From NCBI GenBank assembly GCA_022843145.1, contig JALHOF010000021.1, positions 1 through 64,000 of the forward strand: a stretch of DNA of 64,000 nt, read 5' to 3'. Within the stretch, counting starts at the first letter, position 1, and each line of letters starts with the position of its first letter. This document shows positions 8,990 through 16,847 of this stretch, in pieces. This DNA comes from Hyphomicrobium sp. GTDB taxonomy: Bacteria > Pseudomonadota > Alphaproteobacteria > Rhizobiales > Hyphomicrobiaceae. Made by a program: the position numbers and the translations under genes. The notes under the pieces are model-generated. The model made no database searches. It was not told the origin of the DNA and saw only the letters and a list, made by a program, of their open reading frames with translations.

Positions 8990-9199
8990 GATGACGTCCC
9001 CCCTTTGAATGACCCGCTGTTGTCCGGTGGCCGGCGTACGTACTTTGCGGCCCAACTCCTCTTCAACCGGTACCCTCTCATGGATTCTCTAACTACTGGC
9101 GGCAGTTGCGTCCAGATGGATTCAGCATACGCAACGGAACGCGGTGAAAATCGCAGCCAGTTAGGCCCCCGTGAATGCACGCAACTGTGGATTGTGCAG

Positions 9200-9973
9200 C
9201 TAGGCCACAACAATGGCGGAGATTTGGCGGCCGTAATCGGCGAGTCCGAGGCGCTGCGAACGCCGGTAGCTGAAGAATTCCGATTCGTTGCGGTCGGTGC
9301 AGGGCGTGCGGCGCTCGATGGCGCCAATGCCGGCGCGGCCCAATCGGGCTGCGACATATCCGGGCAGGTCGAAATGCGGCCGGCCCTCTGCGGTGGCGCG
9401 GGCGAAAAAGCGGGCGTTGGCCGGATCGAGCCCCAGCACCTCGGCTTCGAACTCGGGTCCGACCTCGTAGGCTGCTTGGTTAATGCAAGGCCCGACGGCG
9501 GCGCGGATGCGGCTCCTCGTCGCGCCGGCAGCGACCATGGCGGCGATGGCCGCTTCGAGAACGCCGCCTGTGGCCCCGCGCCAGCCGGCGTGTGCTGCGG
9601 CCACGACGCGGGCGTCGGGTTCGGCGAACAGAACCGGCGTGCAATCGGCGGCGAGCGCACCGATGACGAGGCCGGGCGTGCGCGTGACGATGGCGTCGGC
9701 CTTGGGCAGGTTGTCGCGCGGCAGCGGTCCATCGATGGTGACGGCGGAGGCGCTGTGGGTCTGGTGGACGGTGACGACCTCAGGAAGCGGCGCGCCGAGA
9801 TGACGGGAGACGCGGGCGCGGTTCTCGGTCACCGCTGCACGGTCGTCGTTCGAGCCGAGCCCGCAGTTGAGACTCGCGTAGATGCCGGACGACACACCGC
9901 CTTCGCGCGTGAAGAAGCCGTGACGGATGCCGGCGATCTCGGTCAGGCAATCGGCGGTGAGAGGTTTCAGCAT
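9200..9973 (-). CDS. pgeF: Purine nucleoside phosphorylase/laccase-domain protein (YfiH family)
   Basis: 257 residues, full length for the family. Conserved metal-site motifs are present: VTVHQTHS (~67-74), GALAADCTPVLFAEP (~105-119) and the AAAHAGWRGATGG motif (~126-138), followed by AAVGPCINQAAYEVG. Family members phosphorylate purine nucleosides and were formerly called polyphenol oxidases. The E. coli homologue also edits peptidoglycan precursors. It lies upstream of the lipoprotein gene on the same strand. In many Rhizobiales lgt, midA and pgeF are contiguous; here a GNAT gene on the other strand separates midA from pgeF. Confidence 0.93.
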   Translation of the reverse strand: MLKPLTADCLTEIAGIRHGFFTREGGVSSGIYASLNCGLGSNDDRAAVTENRARVSRHLGAPLPEVVTVHQTHSASAVTIDGPLPRDNLPKADAIVTRTPGLVIGALAADCTPVLFAEPDARVVAAAHAGWRGATGGVLEAAIAAMVAAGATRSRIRAAVGPCINQAAYEVGPEFEAEVLGLDPANARFFARATAEGRPHFDLPGYVAARLGRAGIGAIERRTPCTDRNESEFFSYRRSQRLGLADYGRQISAIVVA

Positions 9974-9994
9974 GAAGATGAGGGTACATCTGAC

Positions 9995-10058
9995 AGGTTA
10001 CAGGTGATAGGGGCGCGGCGGAGCATCCCTGTAGCCCGTCACCTCGAACCTGTAACCT
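9995..10058. repeat. Inverted repeat in the pgeF/GNAT intergenic region
   Basis: AGGTTACAGGT at 9995-10005 is the exact reverse complement of ACCTGTAACCT at 10048-10058, enclosing 42 bp that contain the partly similar words GGTGATAGGGG and CCCGTCACCT. The pair occupies most of the gap between two divergent genes. It could be a small mobile inverted-repeat element or a two-sided operator; nothing in it codes. Confidence 0.75.
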
Positions 10059-10104
10059 CAAAACCGACCGAATGGGATTGCGGCGGCATAGGAGACAGCC
10101 CCTC

Positions 10105-10551
10105 GTGGTGACAATTACGACGCGCGCGCTGACGGTGGCGGACCGCGCCGATTGGGAGCGGTTGTTCCGCGGATACATCGCATTTTATGAGGCTGCGATC
10201 GCGGACGACGTGATCGAACAGACTTTTCACAAGCTTCTTTCCAGCGACCCGGGCACGCACAGCGGGTTCGTCGCGGTCGGCGCGGACGATCGCGCGATTG
10301 GTATCGCGCACATGTTGTTTCACCCCTCCACGTGGTCGAAAATCGGCTACGTCTATCTTGAGGATCTCTATGTCGACCCCGCCACGCGTGGCGGCGGTGC
10401 CGGCACTCTGCTGATCCAGCGCGTTCTTGAAGAAGCGGACCGGCTCGGCGCGACACGGACATACTGGACGACGCAGGAGTTCAACAGCACCGCGCGCCGG
10501 CTCTATGAAAAGGTCGCGACGAAAGCACCGTTCGTTCAGTATCGCCGCTGA
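10105..10551 (+). CDS. GNAT-family N-acetyltransferase
   Basis: About 148 residues with the GNAT fold. The acetyl-CoA pyrophosphate loop is visible as VDPATRGGGAGTLLI (Arg/Gln-x-x-Gly-x-Gly/Ala type, near residue 98), preceded by the beta-4 strand YVYLEDLYV. A C-terminal EFNSTARRLYEKV helix, which often contributes to substrate or CoA binding, ends the domain. Substrate unknown. GGAGA upstream favours the GTG at 10105; the ATG at 10072 in the same frame is an alternative. It interrupts an otherwise minus-strand lgt-midA-pgeF block, which suggests insertion. Confidence 0.85.
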   Translation: MVTITTRALTVADRADWERLFRGYIAFYEAAIADDVIEQTFHKLLSSDPGTHSGFVAVGADDRAIGIAHMLFHPSTWSKIGYVYLEDLYVDPATRGGGAGTLLIQRVLEEADRLGATRTYWTTQEFNSTARRLYEKVATKAPFVQYRR

Positions 10552-10566
10552 CGCTGCGGCGCGCGA

Positions 10567-11739
10567 TCAAAATCCCGGTAGCGGCGGCAGGTCGGGCGAG
10601 CGCAGCCCGATGGCCTTGAAGCGCGAGCCCATGCCCGGAACGCTCATCAGGCGCGCGACGCCCATCTCGATCTCGGCCGCCTTGGCAGGGTTCGCGGCCA
10701 TGAGGCGTGACGCGCGTTCCATGATGCCGAGCGAGCCGAGGAATTCGGCCTGCGTGGTTACGCCGTCGATGGCGAGTGCGCTTTCCGCGCCTTCGATGCG
10801 GCGGCGGATGGCGGAAAAATCGACGTGCGCGGTGAGATCGGCTTCGCCCGGCGAGGTCAGCGGGTGCTCGAACGCGTGGGCGCGGACCGCTTGCAGGGTG
10901 TCGCCGGGCGCGGGCTCGGGGTGGCCGTAGTCGATGAAGAGTGCGGCGAGCCGCCGCCACGGCATGACGTCGCTGTCGAGGAATTCGAACTGCGGCTTGG
11001 TGACGACGTCGCCGTCGCGGGCGGTCGGGAACAGGACGTCGAGCGTGGTATCGGGCCTTGGCAGCGCGGGCTTGCTGGCTGAGCCGGGTTCGGCGAATTG
11101 GAGCCGGCCCGCGTCGTCGAGCCCGACGCGGCGCGAGATCCAGCCTTCGCCGCGGCGGGTGTATTGGAAGATCGGGCAGGTATCGAGAAATTCATTGCCG
11201 AGCAGGATCGCGGGCATATCCAGTGCGCCGGGATCGTCCCAGTAGATGCTGGTGACGGTGTCGTGCCAGCTCAAGCGCGGCGGGTTGCCGGAGGTGGCGG
11301 CGGCGATGGCGGATGCCTGGGCGTCGCGCATCGTCGCGTTGATGTCGACGAGGCAGACCTGGGCGGCCTCGAGGAAGGCGGGCGCGAGGCGGGCGGCGCG
11401 GAGTGCGTCGGCCATGAGCGTGCCGCGGCCGGGGCCGAGCTCGATCAAGCGGAAGTGGCTTGGCGAGCCCATCTGCTGCCAGGTGACGACGGCCCACAGC
11501 CCGATCAACTCGCCGAACACCTGGCTGATCTCGGGCGCGGTGATGAAGTCGCCATGCGCGCCAATTGCGGGACGCGTGCGGTAATAGCCGTGCTCGGGGT
11601 CGGCGAGGCAGGCGGACATGTACTGCGGCAGGCTGATCGAGCCCGCGCGGCGGATCTCCTGGCGCAGCTTCCGCGCCAGGGGCGTGTCGCGCCGGGCGGC
11701 GGGATCGTAGGCCTGCGGCTCGGCCGTCTCCGTGCTCAT
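10567..11739 (-). CDS. Class I SAM-dependent methyltransferase, MidA/NDUFAF7 family
   Basis: A 390-residue member of the MidA family, whose mitochondrial homologue NDUFAF7 dimethylates an arginine of complex I subunit NDUFS2. Motifs: YYRTRPAIGAHGDFITAPEISQVFGE (~52-77, start of the family domain; quoted in parts GDFITAPEISQVFGE), the SAM loop ELGPGRGTLM at 100-109, LLGNEFLDTCP and the distal FIDYGH. The ATG at 11739 overlaps the lgt stop by four bases (ATGA), indicating translational coupling. This lgt-midA order is common in Rhizobiales. Confidence 0.93.
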   Translation of the reverse strand: MSTETAEPQAYDPAARRDTPLARKLRQEIRRAGSISLPQYMSACLADPEHGYYRTRPAIGAHGDFITAPEISQVFGELIGLWAVVTWQQMGSPSHFRLIELGPGRGTLMADALRAARLAPAFLEAAQVCLVDINATMRDAQASAIAAATSGNPPRLSWHDTVTSIYWDDPGALDMPAILLGNEFLDTCPIFQYTRRGEGWISRRVGLDDAGRLQFAEPGSASKPALPRPDTTLDVLFPTARDGDVVTKPQFEFLDSDVMPWRRLAALFIDYGHPEPAPGDTLQAVRAHAFEHPLTSPGEADLTAHVDFSAIRRRIEGAESALAIDGVTTQAEFLGSLGIMERASRLMAANPAKAAEIEMGVARLMSVPGMGSRFKAIGLRSPDLPPLPGF

Positions 11740-12593
11740 GCCGGGGCAGCGGTCGCGCGGGCGCGGCGCATGAACCACAGGCCGAGCAGGACCATCGGGA
11801 TCGAATAGGCGATCCCCGGCGTCAGCCAGTAGTAGGTCAGGGGATGCAGCGGGTCGGGCTGGCGGAAGAACTCGGCGAACGAGCGGAACACGCCATAACC
11901 GGCGAGGAACGCGCCCGTCACGAGGCCGGGACGCTCGAGCGTGCGCATGTTGTGCGTGAGCACGCGCAGGATCAGGAACAGCGCGAGACCTTCGAGTGCC
12001 GCTTCGTAGAGCTGGCTCGGATGGCGCGGCTGCGGCTCGCTGTTGGGGAAGTAGAGCTTGGCCTCGGGGAACACCATCGCCCACGGCACGGTGGTGACGC
12101 GGCCCCACAACTCGCCGTTGATGAAATTGGCGAGGCGGCCGAACAGGAGCCCGATCGGAACGGCGGCGGCGCAGAGGTCCATGGTCGAGAACGGCGAGAC
12201 GGCGTTGTTGCGGGCGAACAGCCACACGGCCGCGCCACATCCCAGCAGCGCGCCGTGGAAGGCCATTCCGCCCTTCCACACCGCCGGGATGTCGAGCGGG
12301 TGCGCGAGGTAGAAGCCCGGCTCGTAGAACAGCACGAACCCGAGCCTGCCGCCGACGATGACGCCGAGCGTCATGTAGAGCAGGAGGTCGTCGACGCGCT
12401 CGATGCCGAACGGCGGGGTGTCCTTCGCCCAGACCCGCGGTGTCGCGAGCAGGCGGCGGATATAGAGCCAGCCGAGCAGCAGGCCGGCCATGTAGGCGAG
12501 GCCGTACCACTTGACCGAGATCGGGCCGAACGAGAACGCCACCGGGTCGAGGCCGGGGAACGGGATGGCGAACGGGAAAGCTAAGAGGCTCAT
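11736..12593 (-). CDS. lgt: Prolipoprotein diacylglyceryl transferase
   Basis: Inner-membrane enzyme that transfers diacylglyceryl from phosphatidylglycerol to the lipobox cysteine. 285 residues with about seven membrane segments. The HGALLG motif is at 113-118 and the Lgt signature GRLANFINGELWGR is at 152-165, including the essential Arg and Asn. The C-terminal region with TYYWLTPGIAYSIP is typical. Overlaps midA by 4 bp. The downstream window contains at least one lipoprotein substrate candidate (7910-8989). Confidence 0.97.
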   Translation of the reverse strand: MSLLAFPFAIPFPGLDPVAFSFGPISVKWYGLAYMAGLLLGWLYIRRLLATPRVWAKDTPPFGIERVDDLLLYMTLGVIVGGRLGFVLFYEPGFYLAHPLDIPAVWKGGMAFHGALLGCGAAVWLFARNNAVSPFSTMDLCAAAVPIGLLFGRLANFINGELWGRVTTVPWAMVFPEAKLYFPNSEPQPRHPSQLYEAALEGLALFLILRVLTHNMRTLERPGLVTGAFLAGYGVFRSFAEFFRQPDPLHPLTYYWLTPGIAYSIPMVLLGLWFMRRARATAAPA

Positions 12594-12655
12594 GGCTCAG
12601 TGATCCGGCGCGGCGCCGGCCCCCGTTCGATCCGTGGATGACGGGAGTGTTCTAG

Positions 12656-12690
12656 TCGCGCCGTTGGATGCCCACAAGCATCCGGCGCGT
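12656..12690 (+). repeat. Dispersed hairpin element, copy A
   Basis: GGATGC at 12666-12671 pairs with GCATCC at 12678-12683 around the loop CCACAA, inside a GCGCC...GGCGCG outer context. It matches the elements at 24210-24236 and 50111-50140 with paired changes in the stem (GGATGC/GCATCC here, GGGTGC/GCACCC there). Confidence 0.65.
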
Positions 12691-12806
12691 CGCGGCGCGG
12701 GCGACGACGTTGGCGATGCGGTTCGAGCCGCGCTTAGAGGCGCGACGATCGGGGCGCGCTGGAACCACAGGCCGTCCCGCCGCAGGCGGGCAGGCAAAGA
12801 ACGAGC

Positions 12807-12975
12807 GCGCGTTGAGGGTTTCCGAACCGGTGATCGAATGCACGCCGCCCCAGGGCAGCCATTCGACGGCCCAGGCGGTGACCTTGGCGGCGTCGGTCAG
12901 GCGGATGGGGCGGCACGCGCTCCGATCGTCGCGCGTTGTTCACGCGCGGCGTGAATCGGCAGCGCCAGAGAAGAC
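12807..12975 (-). repeat. 169-bp direct repeat, copy 1 (RHS core boundary)
   Basis: Aligns without gaps to 13871-14039, 1064 bp away. Most positions agree, but the ends differ sharply outside these limits. It contains a 10-bp hairpin at 12927-12936/12942-12951 whose stem differs from the other copy mostly by compensatory pairs. Confidence 0.85.
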
Positions 12976-13073
12976 TTGGTCGGCGTGAACAAAGAGCAGT
13001 TCCGGCGTCGCGGTGCCGGCGTAGCCCACGCCCGGGAGCTAGGCTCAATTCGTGATCGAATTGGCAGTTATGA

Positions 13074-13346
13074 TTATTCTCGGTCCTTTGAACGACGGTG
13101 TGCAGTGCCATCGGCCCAGCCGGCAAAAATTCCTAACCCTGCAACCAGCAAAAATCCAAAGAAGGCATCTGCGGTCCAGTCTCCATTGAGATGCGAAAAG
13201 CCAATTGCCAAAAAAGAAAGTGAGAGAACAAGAAATAATATATAGAACCACGCAACAGGCCGCGTCGTCCAGGCAACTCCTAGCAAGAAGGCACCAATGA
13301 CGTAGAGCGCCAGAACCGCAATCGATCCAGCGGAGGTCAAATCCAT
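13074..13346 (-). CDS. Small membrane protein, putative RHS immunity protein
   Basis: A 90-residue protein with three hydrophobic segments (about residues 8-26, 30-50 and 62-78) and a charged tail HRRSKDRE. The family is not recognised. It starts 3 nt after the stop of the RHS tip, the position immunity genes take in RHS toxin modules. The DNA is clearly AT-richer than the flanking genes, a sign of transfer. A membrane-embedded immunity protein would fit a toxin that acts on the membrane, but this is inference. Confidence 0.7.
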   Translation of the reverse strand: MDLTSAGSIAVLALYVIGAFLLGVAWTTRPVAWFYILFLVLSLSFLAIGFSHLNGDWTADAFFGFLLVAGLGIFAGWADGTAHRRSKDRE

Positions 13347-13349
13347 TGA

Positions 13350-14003
13350 TTACCTACAGTCACATGATCCAAATGAACTAAGCGGAAACTCCGGCAATTG
13401 ATAGTCGGCACCGCTCTTGATCAGGCTCTGCTGGGCGACTGTCTTGCTTGCCGTAAGGCTTGCTCCGGCGAAGCCGCCACGACCGATTGCACCTAGTTCT
13501 CTTATGGATTTAAAGACTATCCCAGGCGCTGCTACCCCTCCGATGCTACCAACAATGACATTCAATAAGTCGACGTTACACAACGCCTTTCGGAAGCTTC
13601 CGTGCTTGAAGCGTCCGATTGTGAGGTCTAGGCCAAAGGCACCCGCTGCGCCTCCCAAGCCTCCGAGAATGAATGGAACTGCAGGGACCAGGAATCGCCC
13701 ATCCGGATCAACAGCTTCCCCCGGCGCATTGCGGGAATACGCATACACGCTCGGCCCGTCGACGAACCCGAGCGGATCGGGCTGCGTGTATCGGCCGATC
13801 GAGGGATCGTAGTGCCGGTGCCAGTTGTAGTGCAAGCCGGATTCGACTTGAAACCACTGGCCGGGGAACCTTGCGTTGAGGGTCTCGCTGCCGGTGATGG
13901 AGTGCACGCCGCCCCAGGGGAGCCATTCGACGGCCCAGGCGGTGACCTTGGCGGCGTCGGTCAGGCGGATGGGACGGCGCGCGCTCCGATCGCTCGGCGT
14001 CCT
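13350..14003 (-). pseudogene. Orphan RHS C-terminal tip (truncated RHS core plus variable domain)
   Basis: The frame is open from the TGA at 14004-14006 to the stop at 13350. It begins in mid-domain with RRPIRLTDAAKVTAWAVEWL, then FPGQWFQVESGLHYNWHRHY and RYTQPDPLGFVDGPSVYAYS, the conserved RHS-repeat-associated core end (residues ~12-90). After DPDGRF comes a variable ~125-residue tip rich in Gly/Ala with hydrophobic stretches (FILGGLGGAAGAFGLDL). No proper start exists; GTG 13907 is the only plausible internal one. It looks like a displaced toxin tip that can be expressed only if recombined onto a full RHS gene. GC is lower in the tip than in the core. Confidence 0.75.
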
Positions 14004-14039
14004 TCACGCCGAGCGTGAATCGGCAGCGCCAGGGAAGAC
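13871..14039 (-). repeat. 169-bp direct repeat, copy 2 (RHS core boundary)
   Basis: Ungapped counterpart of 12807-12975. The hairpin here is CGCTCGGCGT (13991-14000), loop CCTTC, ACGCCGAGCG (14006-14015), a perfect 10-bp stem. The stop codon that closes the RHS frame lies within the loop and first stem base. Confidence 0.85.
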
Positions 14040-14145
14040 GGCGGGCGCTTGTCGTGGCGGGTGGGAGCGGCCATAGTCGGGGCAGAGAGTGCAACGGGCG
14101 GCATGGCCTTAGCCAGTGGCCGCGCCCAGACTGGAAAGTGCCGAC

Positions 14146-14400
14146 ATGACCCAGACTACCAACCGGTTTCTCGACGAGTTCGCCAAGCTGATGACGGACG
14201 CGGCCGGCGCGGCGCAGGGCGTCAAGCGCGAGGTCGAGACGCTGATGAAGGCGCAGGGCGAGAAGGTGCTGTCGTCGATGGACGTGGTATCGCGCGAGGA
14301 GTTCGAGGCGGTGCGCGCGATGGCGGAGAAGGCGCGGGCCGAGAACGAGGCGCTGGAGGCGCGGATTGCCGCACTCGAGGCGCGGCTCGGCGTCGCTTGA
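14146..14400 (+). CDS. ubiK: UbiK/BMFP-domain accessory protein
   Basis: An 84-residue coiled-coil protein of the BMFP (UbiK/YqiC) family, an accessory factor of the ubiquinone-synthesis metabolon that binds membranes and lipids. N-terminal amphipathic helix NRFLDEFAKLMTDAAGAAQG, then VSREEFEAVRAMAEKARAENEAL and a heptad-rich EARIAALEARLG end, all as in the family. The ATG at 14146 has GGAAAG upstream. The following 350 bp (14401-14750) hold no gene; a single DnaA-box-like TTATCAACA at 14503-14511 is the only motif I see there. Confidence 0.88.
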   Translation: MTQTTNRFLDEFAKLMTDAAGAAQGVKREVETLMKAQGEKVLSSMDVVSREEFEAVRAMAEKARAENEALEARIAALEARLGVA

Positions 14401-14750
14401 GTGCTCAAACTGAGCGCCCGTCGCTGCGGGTGAATCGCCCGTCTGCAAGAATTGCGTGTGGCGTCGAGTGCAGACCGGCCGCGTCCACAGTTTAGCCCCA
14501 GGTTATCAACACGCGCGCGCACGGATGGCCGGCCGCGCCGCAATTTCGCGCCCGTTTGCGGGCTTTTCTCGTCAACGCCGTGGACAAGAGGGGCGGACGG
14601 TTGCGACTCGTGACCCCCTCTGTTTTCGTGCCTGCATGTCAGACGTTCGGGACCGGCGATGCCGGGCGGGACGGAGGACGGCCTGAACGCACGTCCGTTG
14701 GTCCCGGCTCAGGCCGGCCAAACGAACAAGGCAAGACCCGAGGAGCGAGA

Positions 14751-15248
14751 ATGGCATCGGCTGAGCAGGGTTACGATCGCGTGACCAATCCCATCGACCT
14801 CGTCGAGCTTCTGGCTCAGGCCCACGACTGGGCGTGCGACCGCACCGGGGACGACGAGATGACGCTGATCGTCGCCGGCACCTGGACGGACTATCACGTC
14901 TCGCTCAATTGGCGCGGAGACTTGGAAGCGCTGCATCTGGCGTGCGCGTTCGACTTCCGCGTGCCGGAAGCGCGGCTCCATGAAATGTACCGCCTCGTCG
15001 CGCAGATCAACGAGCAGTTGTGGCTCGGGCACTTCGATCTCTGGACGCAGGAGGGGCTGGTGATGTTCCGTCACGCCATCCTGCTCAATGGCGCGGTGGC
15101 GACGCCGCAGCAGTGCGAAGCGATGCTGAAGGCGGCGCTGGAAGCGTGCGAGCGCTATTATCAGGCCTTCCAGTTCGTGGTGTGGGCCGGTAAGGAAAGC
15201 CGCGAGGCGCTGGTGTCGACGATGTTCGAGACCGAGGGCCAGGCGTAA
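14751..15248 (+). CDS. YbjN domain-containing protein
   Basis: 165 residues with the YbjN (secretion-chaperone-like) fold: DPIDLV-like N-terminus, LIVAGTWTDYHVSLNWRGD (~43-61), ALHLACAFDFRVPEARLHEM and a long helical C-terminus. The exact role is unknown; the fold resembles type III secretion chaperones. The start at 14751 has a strong AGGAG 5 nt upstream. It precedes proC in the same direction, an arrangement seen in many Rhizobiales, with a hairpin in the 42-bp gap. Confidence 0.88.
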   Translation: MASAEQGYDRVTNPIDLVELLAQAHDWACDRTGDDEMTLIVAGTWTDYHVSLNWRGDLEALHLACAFDFRVPEARLHEMYRLVAQINEQLWLGHFDLWTQEGLVMFRHAILLNGAVATPQQCEAMLKAALEACERYYQAFQFVVWAGKESREALVSTMFETEGQA

Positions 15249-15261
15249 CCGCCGCTCGCGA

Positions 15262-15282
15262 CCCGGGCGGCAAAAGCCCGGG
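15262..15282 (+). terminator. Hairpin between the YbjN gene and proC
   Basis: CCCGGGC (15262-15268) pairs with GCCCGGG (15276-15282) around GGCAAAA. It lies 8 bp before proC with no T-run, so it may attenuate proC translation instead of ending transcription. Confidence 0.4.
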
Positions 15283-15290
15283 ACGGAAAC

Positions 15291-16115
15291 ATGACACTCG
15301 TACTCGACGGCCCGCTGGTGCTGGCGGGCTGCGGCAAGATGGGCGGCGCGATGCTCGCGGGCTGGCTGGCGCGAGGCCTGCCCGCGTCGCAGGTGGTTGT
15401 GCAGGACCCGGGTCCGCCGCCGGATGTGCGGGCGTTTCTCGATGAGCATGGAATCGCGATTTCGCCGGTGCTCGGGGCGCTGGAGCGTCCGCCGTCGGTG
15501 ATCGTCGTCGCGATCAAGCCGCAAGTTATGGACGAGGTGTTCCCCGCGCTCGCCAGGCGCGCCGGGCCGGGTACGCTCGTGCTGTCGATTGCGGCGGGGA
15601 AGCCGCTGGCGAGCTTCGAGGCGCATCTCGGCGTCGGCGCGGCCGTGGTGCGGGCGATGCCGAACACGCCTGCGGCGGTCGGGCGCGGCATCACGGTGTG
15701 CTGTCCGAACCGGTACGTGACGGCGGAGCAAAAGACGCTGTGCGCGGAGCTGCTCGGTGCGGTGGGGGAGGTCGGCTGGACCGATGACGAAGCGATGATG
15801 GACGTGGTGACGGCGGTGTCGGGCTCGGGGCCGGCTTACGTGTTCCTGATGGCGGAGGCGCTTGAGGCGGCAGGCATCGCGCAGGGCATGGAGCCGGCCT
15901 TGGCGCGGCAACTCGCGCGGGCGACGGTGGCGGGCTCGGGCGAACTCATGCGGCAGTCGGCGCTGGATGCGGCAGAGCTGCGCCGCAACGTGACCTCGCC
16001 CGGAGGGACGACCGCCGCGGCGCTGTCGGTGCTGATGGCGGACGACGGCATGGGGCCGCTGTTCGGGCGCGCGATCGACGCAGCGGTGAGGCGCGGCCGC
16101 GAACTCGGCAAGTAG
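15291..16115 (+). CDS. proC: Pyrroline-5-carboxylate reductase
   Basis: Last step of proline synthesis: reduces 1-pyrroline-5-carboxylate with NAD(P)H. 274 residues. The Rossmann loop LAGCGKMGGAML is at ~11-22. Further motifs are AIKPQVMDEV, RAMPNTPAAVGRGI (~120-133) and the active-site segment AVSGSGPAYVFLMAEA (~175-190), and near the end LRRNVTSPGGTTAAALSVL, the family signature. ATG 15291 is the only good start. A GC hairpin with two Ts at 16205-16220 is a weak terminator candidate. Confidence 0.97.
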   Translation: MTLVLDGPLVLAGCGKMGGAMLAGWLARGLPASQVVVQDPGPPPDVRAFLDEHGIAISPVLGALERPPSVIVVAIKPQVMDEVFPALARRAGPGTLVLSIAAGKPLASFEAHLGVGAAVVRAMPNTPAAVGRGITVCCPNRYVTAEQKTLCAELLGAVGEVGWTDDEAMMDVVTAVSGSGPAYVFLMAEALEAAGIAQGMEPALARQLARATVAGSGELMRQSALDAAELRRNVTSPGGTTAAALSVLMADDGMGPLFGRAIDAAVRRGRELGK

Positions 16116-16328
16116 GGGAGAAGGACCCAATCCTACGTTGCCGGCCCGCGGCCGACCGTCATTGAACCTCGGCGAGCGTGAAGGGAGCGTGACCGCCCTC
16201 CGCGCCCCGGCGTGCCGGGGTTCGCACGCTGATCTGGTCCCAACACGGCTGCTCAAGGAGGAGAGAGCCGCCATGCTGCCTAGTGGACCGTCGCAGCGTA
16301 GTCCTGATCGGCGCTAGCGCGCCGCGAC

Positions 16329-16649
16329 TTACTTCTCGGCCGTCGCATCGCCGGCTGAATGGGCCACGCGATCAATCGTACCGAGAGTTCCGGTGCCGCC
16401 GTTGCAGCGCACGGAATAGTTTCCGCCGTCGCTACGGACGATAAAAACGTAGATGTCGCTGCCGTCGGCATCCTTTTGCAGCGTGTGACCCATCTGTGCG
16501 CCGATGCGGCTGACCGCGCGCTGGCAGGTGGTCAGGCCATCGCTGGCGGCGGGTGCGCCACCGCGCGCCAACGAAGCGGGCGCGAGAGCCAGCATCGCAA
16601 GGCCAGCGAGTGCCAAAGAAGTCGAGAGGCGGGCGTCGCGGCGGGTCAT
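16329..16649 (-). CDS. Hypothetical secreted protein
   Basis: A 106-residue protein with an N-terminal signal peptide (MTRRDARLSTSLALAGLAML, cleavage near LARGG) and a mature part with two cysteines (TTCQRAVSR and SVRCNGG) that could form a disulphide. The family is not recognised. The ATG at 16649 is supported by GGAGGAG; the frame is open further upstream but the leader is not protein-like and covers a palindromic promoter region. Alone on its strand between proC and the ars operon. Confidence 0.75.
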   Translation of the reverse strand: MTRRDARLSTSLALAGLAMLALAPASLARGGAPAASDGLTTCQRAVSRIGAQMGHTLQKDADGSDIYVFIVRSDGGNYSVRCNGGTGTLGTIDRVAHSAGDATAEK

Positions 16650-16720
16650 CTCGGGCGGCTCCTCCAGTTGGACATTTTGAATTGGCCGCTCTGGCGGTTG
16701 GCGGCGCGTAAACGTTATGT

Positions 16721-16751
16721 TGTTACAGTTATAGTGCAATGTTGTAACATT
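16721..16751 (-). promoter_or_regulatory. Dyad-symmetric operator candidate upstream of the secreted protein gene
   Basis: TGTTACA (16721-16727) and TGTAACA (16743-16749) form an inverted pair with a 15-bp spacer. AATGTT-GT-AACATT (16738-16751) is a second, overlapping dyad. The AT-rich site lies about 75-100 bp upstream of the start at 16649. The half-sites resemble parts of the Zur box, but the spacing differs. Confidence 0.5.
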
Positions 16752-16847
16752 CATCGCAAGCCCCAAAGGAACGGCTCACGCACTCGTGTTCTTGGGAAGT
16801 TTTCCCTGTGTTCCTCTTTAATTTGATATTGCAAGAATTATTGAAAT

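Larger units (their letters stand above)
12652..12975 (-). pseudogene. Degenerate RHS core fragment (copy 1)
   Basis: This 324-bp stretch repeats the RHS core boundary found at 13871-14039. The frame reads IRLTDAAKVTAWAVEWLP, then HSITGSETLNAR, and thereafter diverges: instead of the FPGQWFQ motif it runs into unrelated Arg-rich sequence and stops at 12652. In another frame a DGLWFQ resembling PGQWFQ can be read, so a small insertion or frameshift has broken it. It has no start codon or upstream RHS body. It makes up most of the 480-bp gap between lgt and the small membrane gene; the rest, about 12976-13073, shows nothing else. Confidence 0.7.

Noticed and set aside
12976-13245. Plus-strand frame antisense to the small membrane gene
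   Set aside because: The minus-strand protein has clear membrane helices and lies behind the RHS tip; the plus frame is low-complexity and lacks a start signal.
14503-14511. TTATCAACA as a replication origin DnaA box
   Set aside because: A single near-match with no cluster of boxes, no AT-rich unwinding region and no dnaA, dnaN or hemE neighbours.
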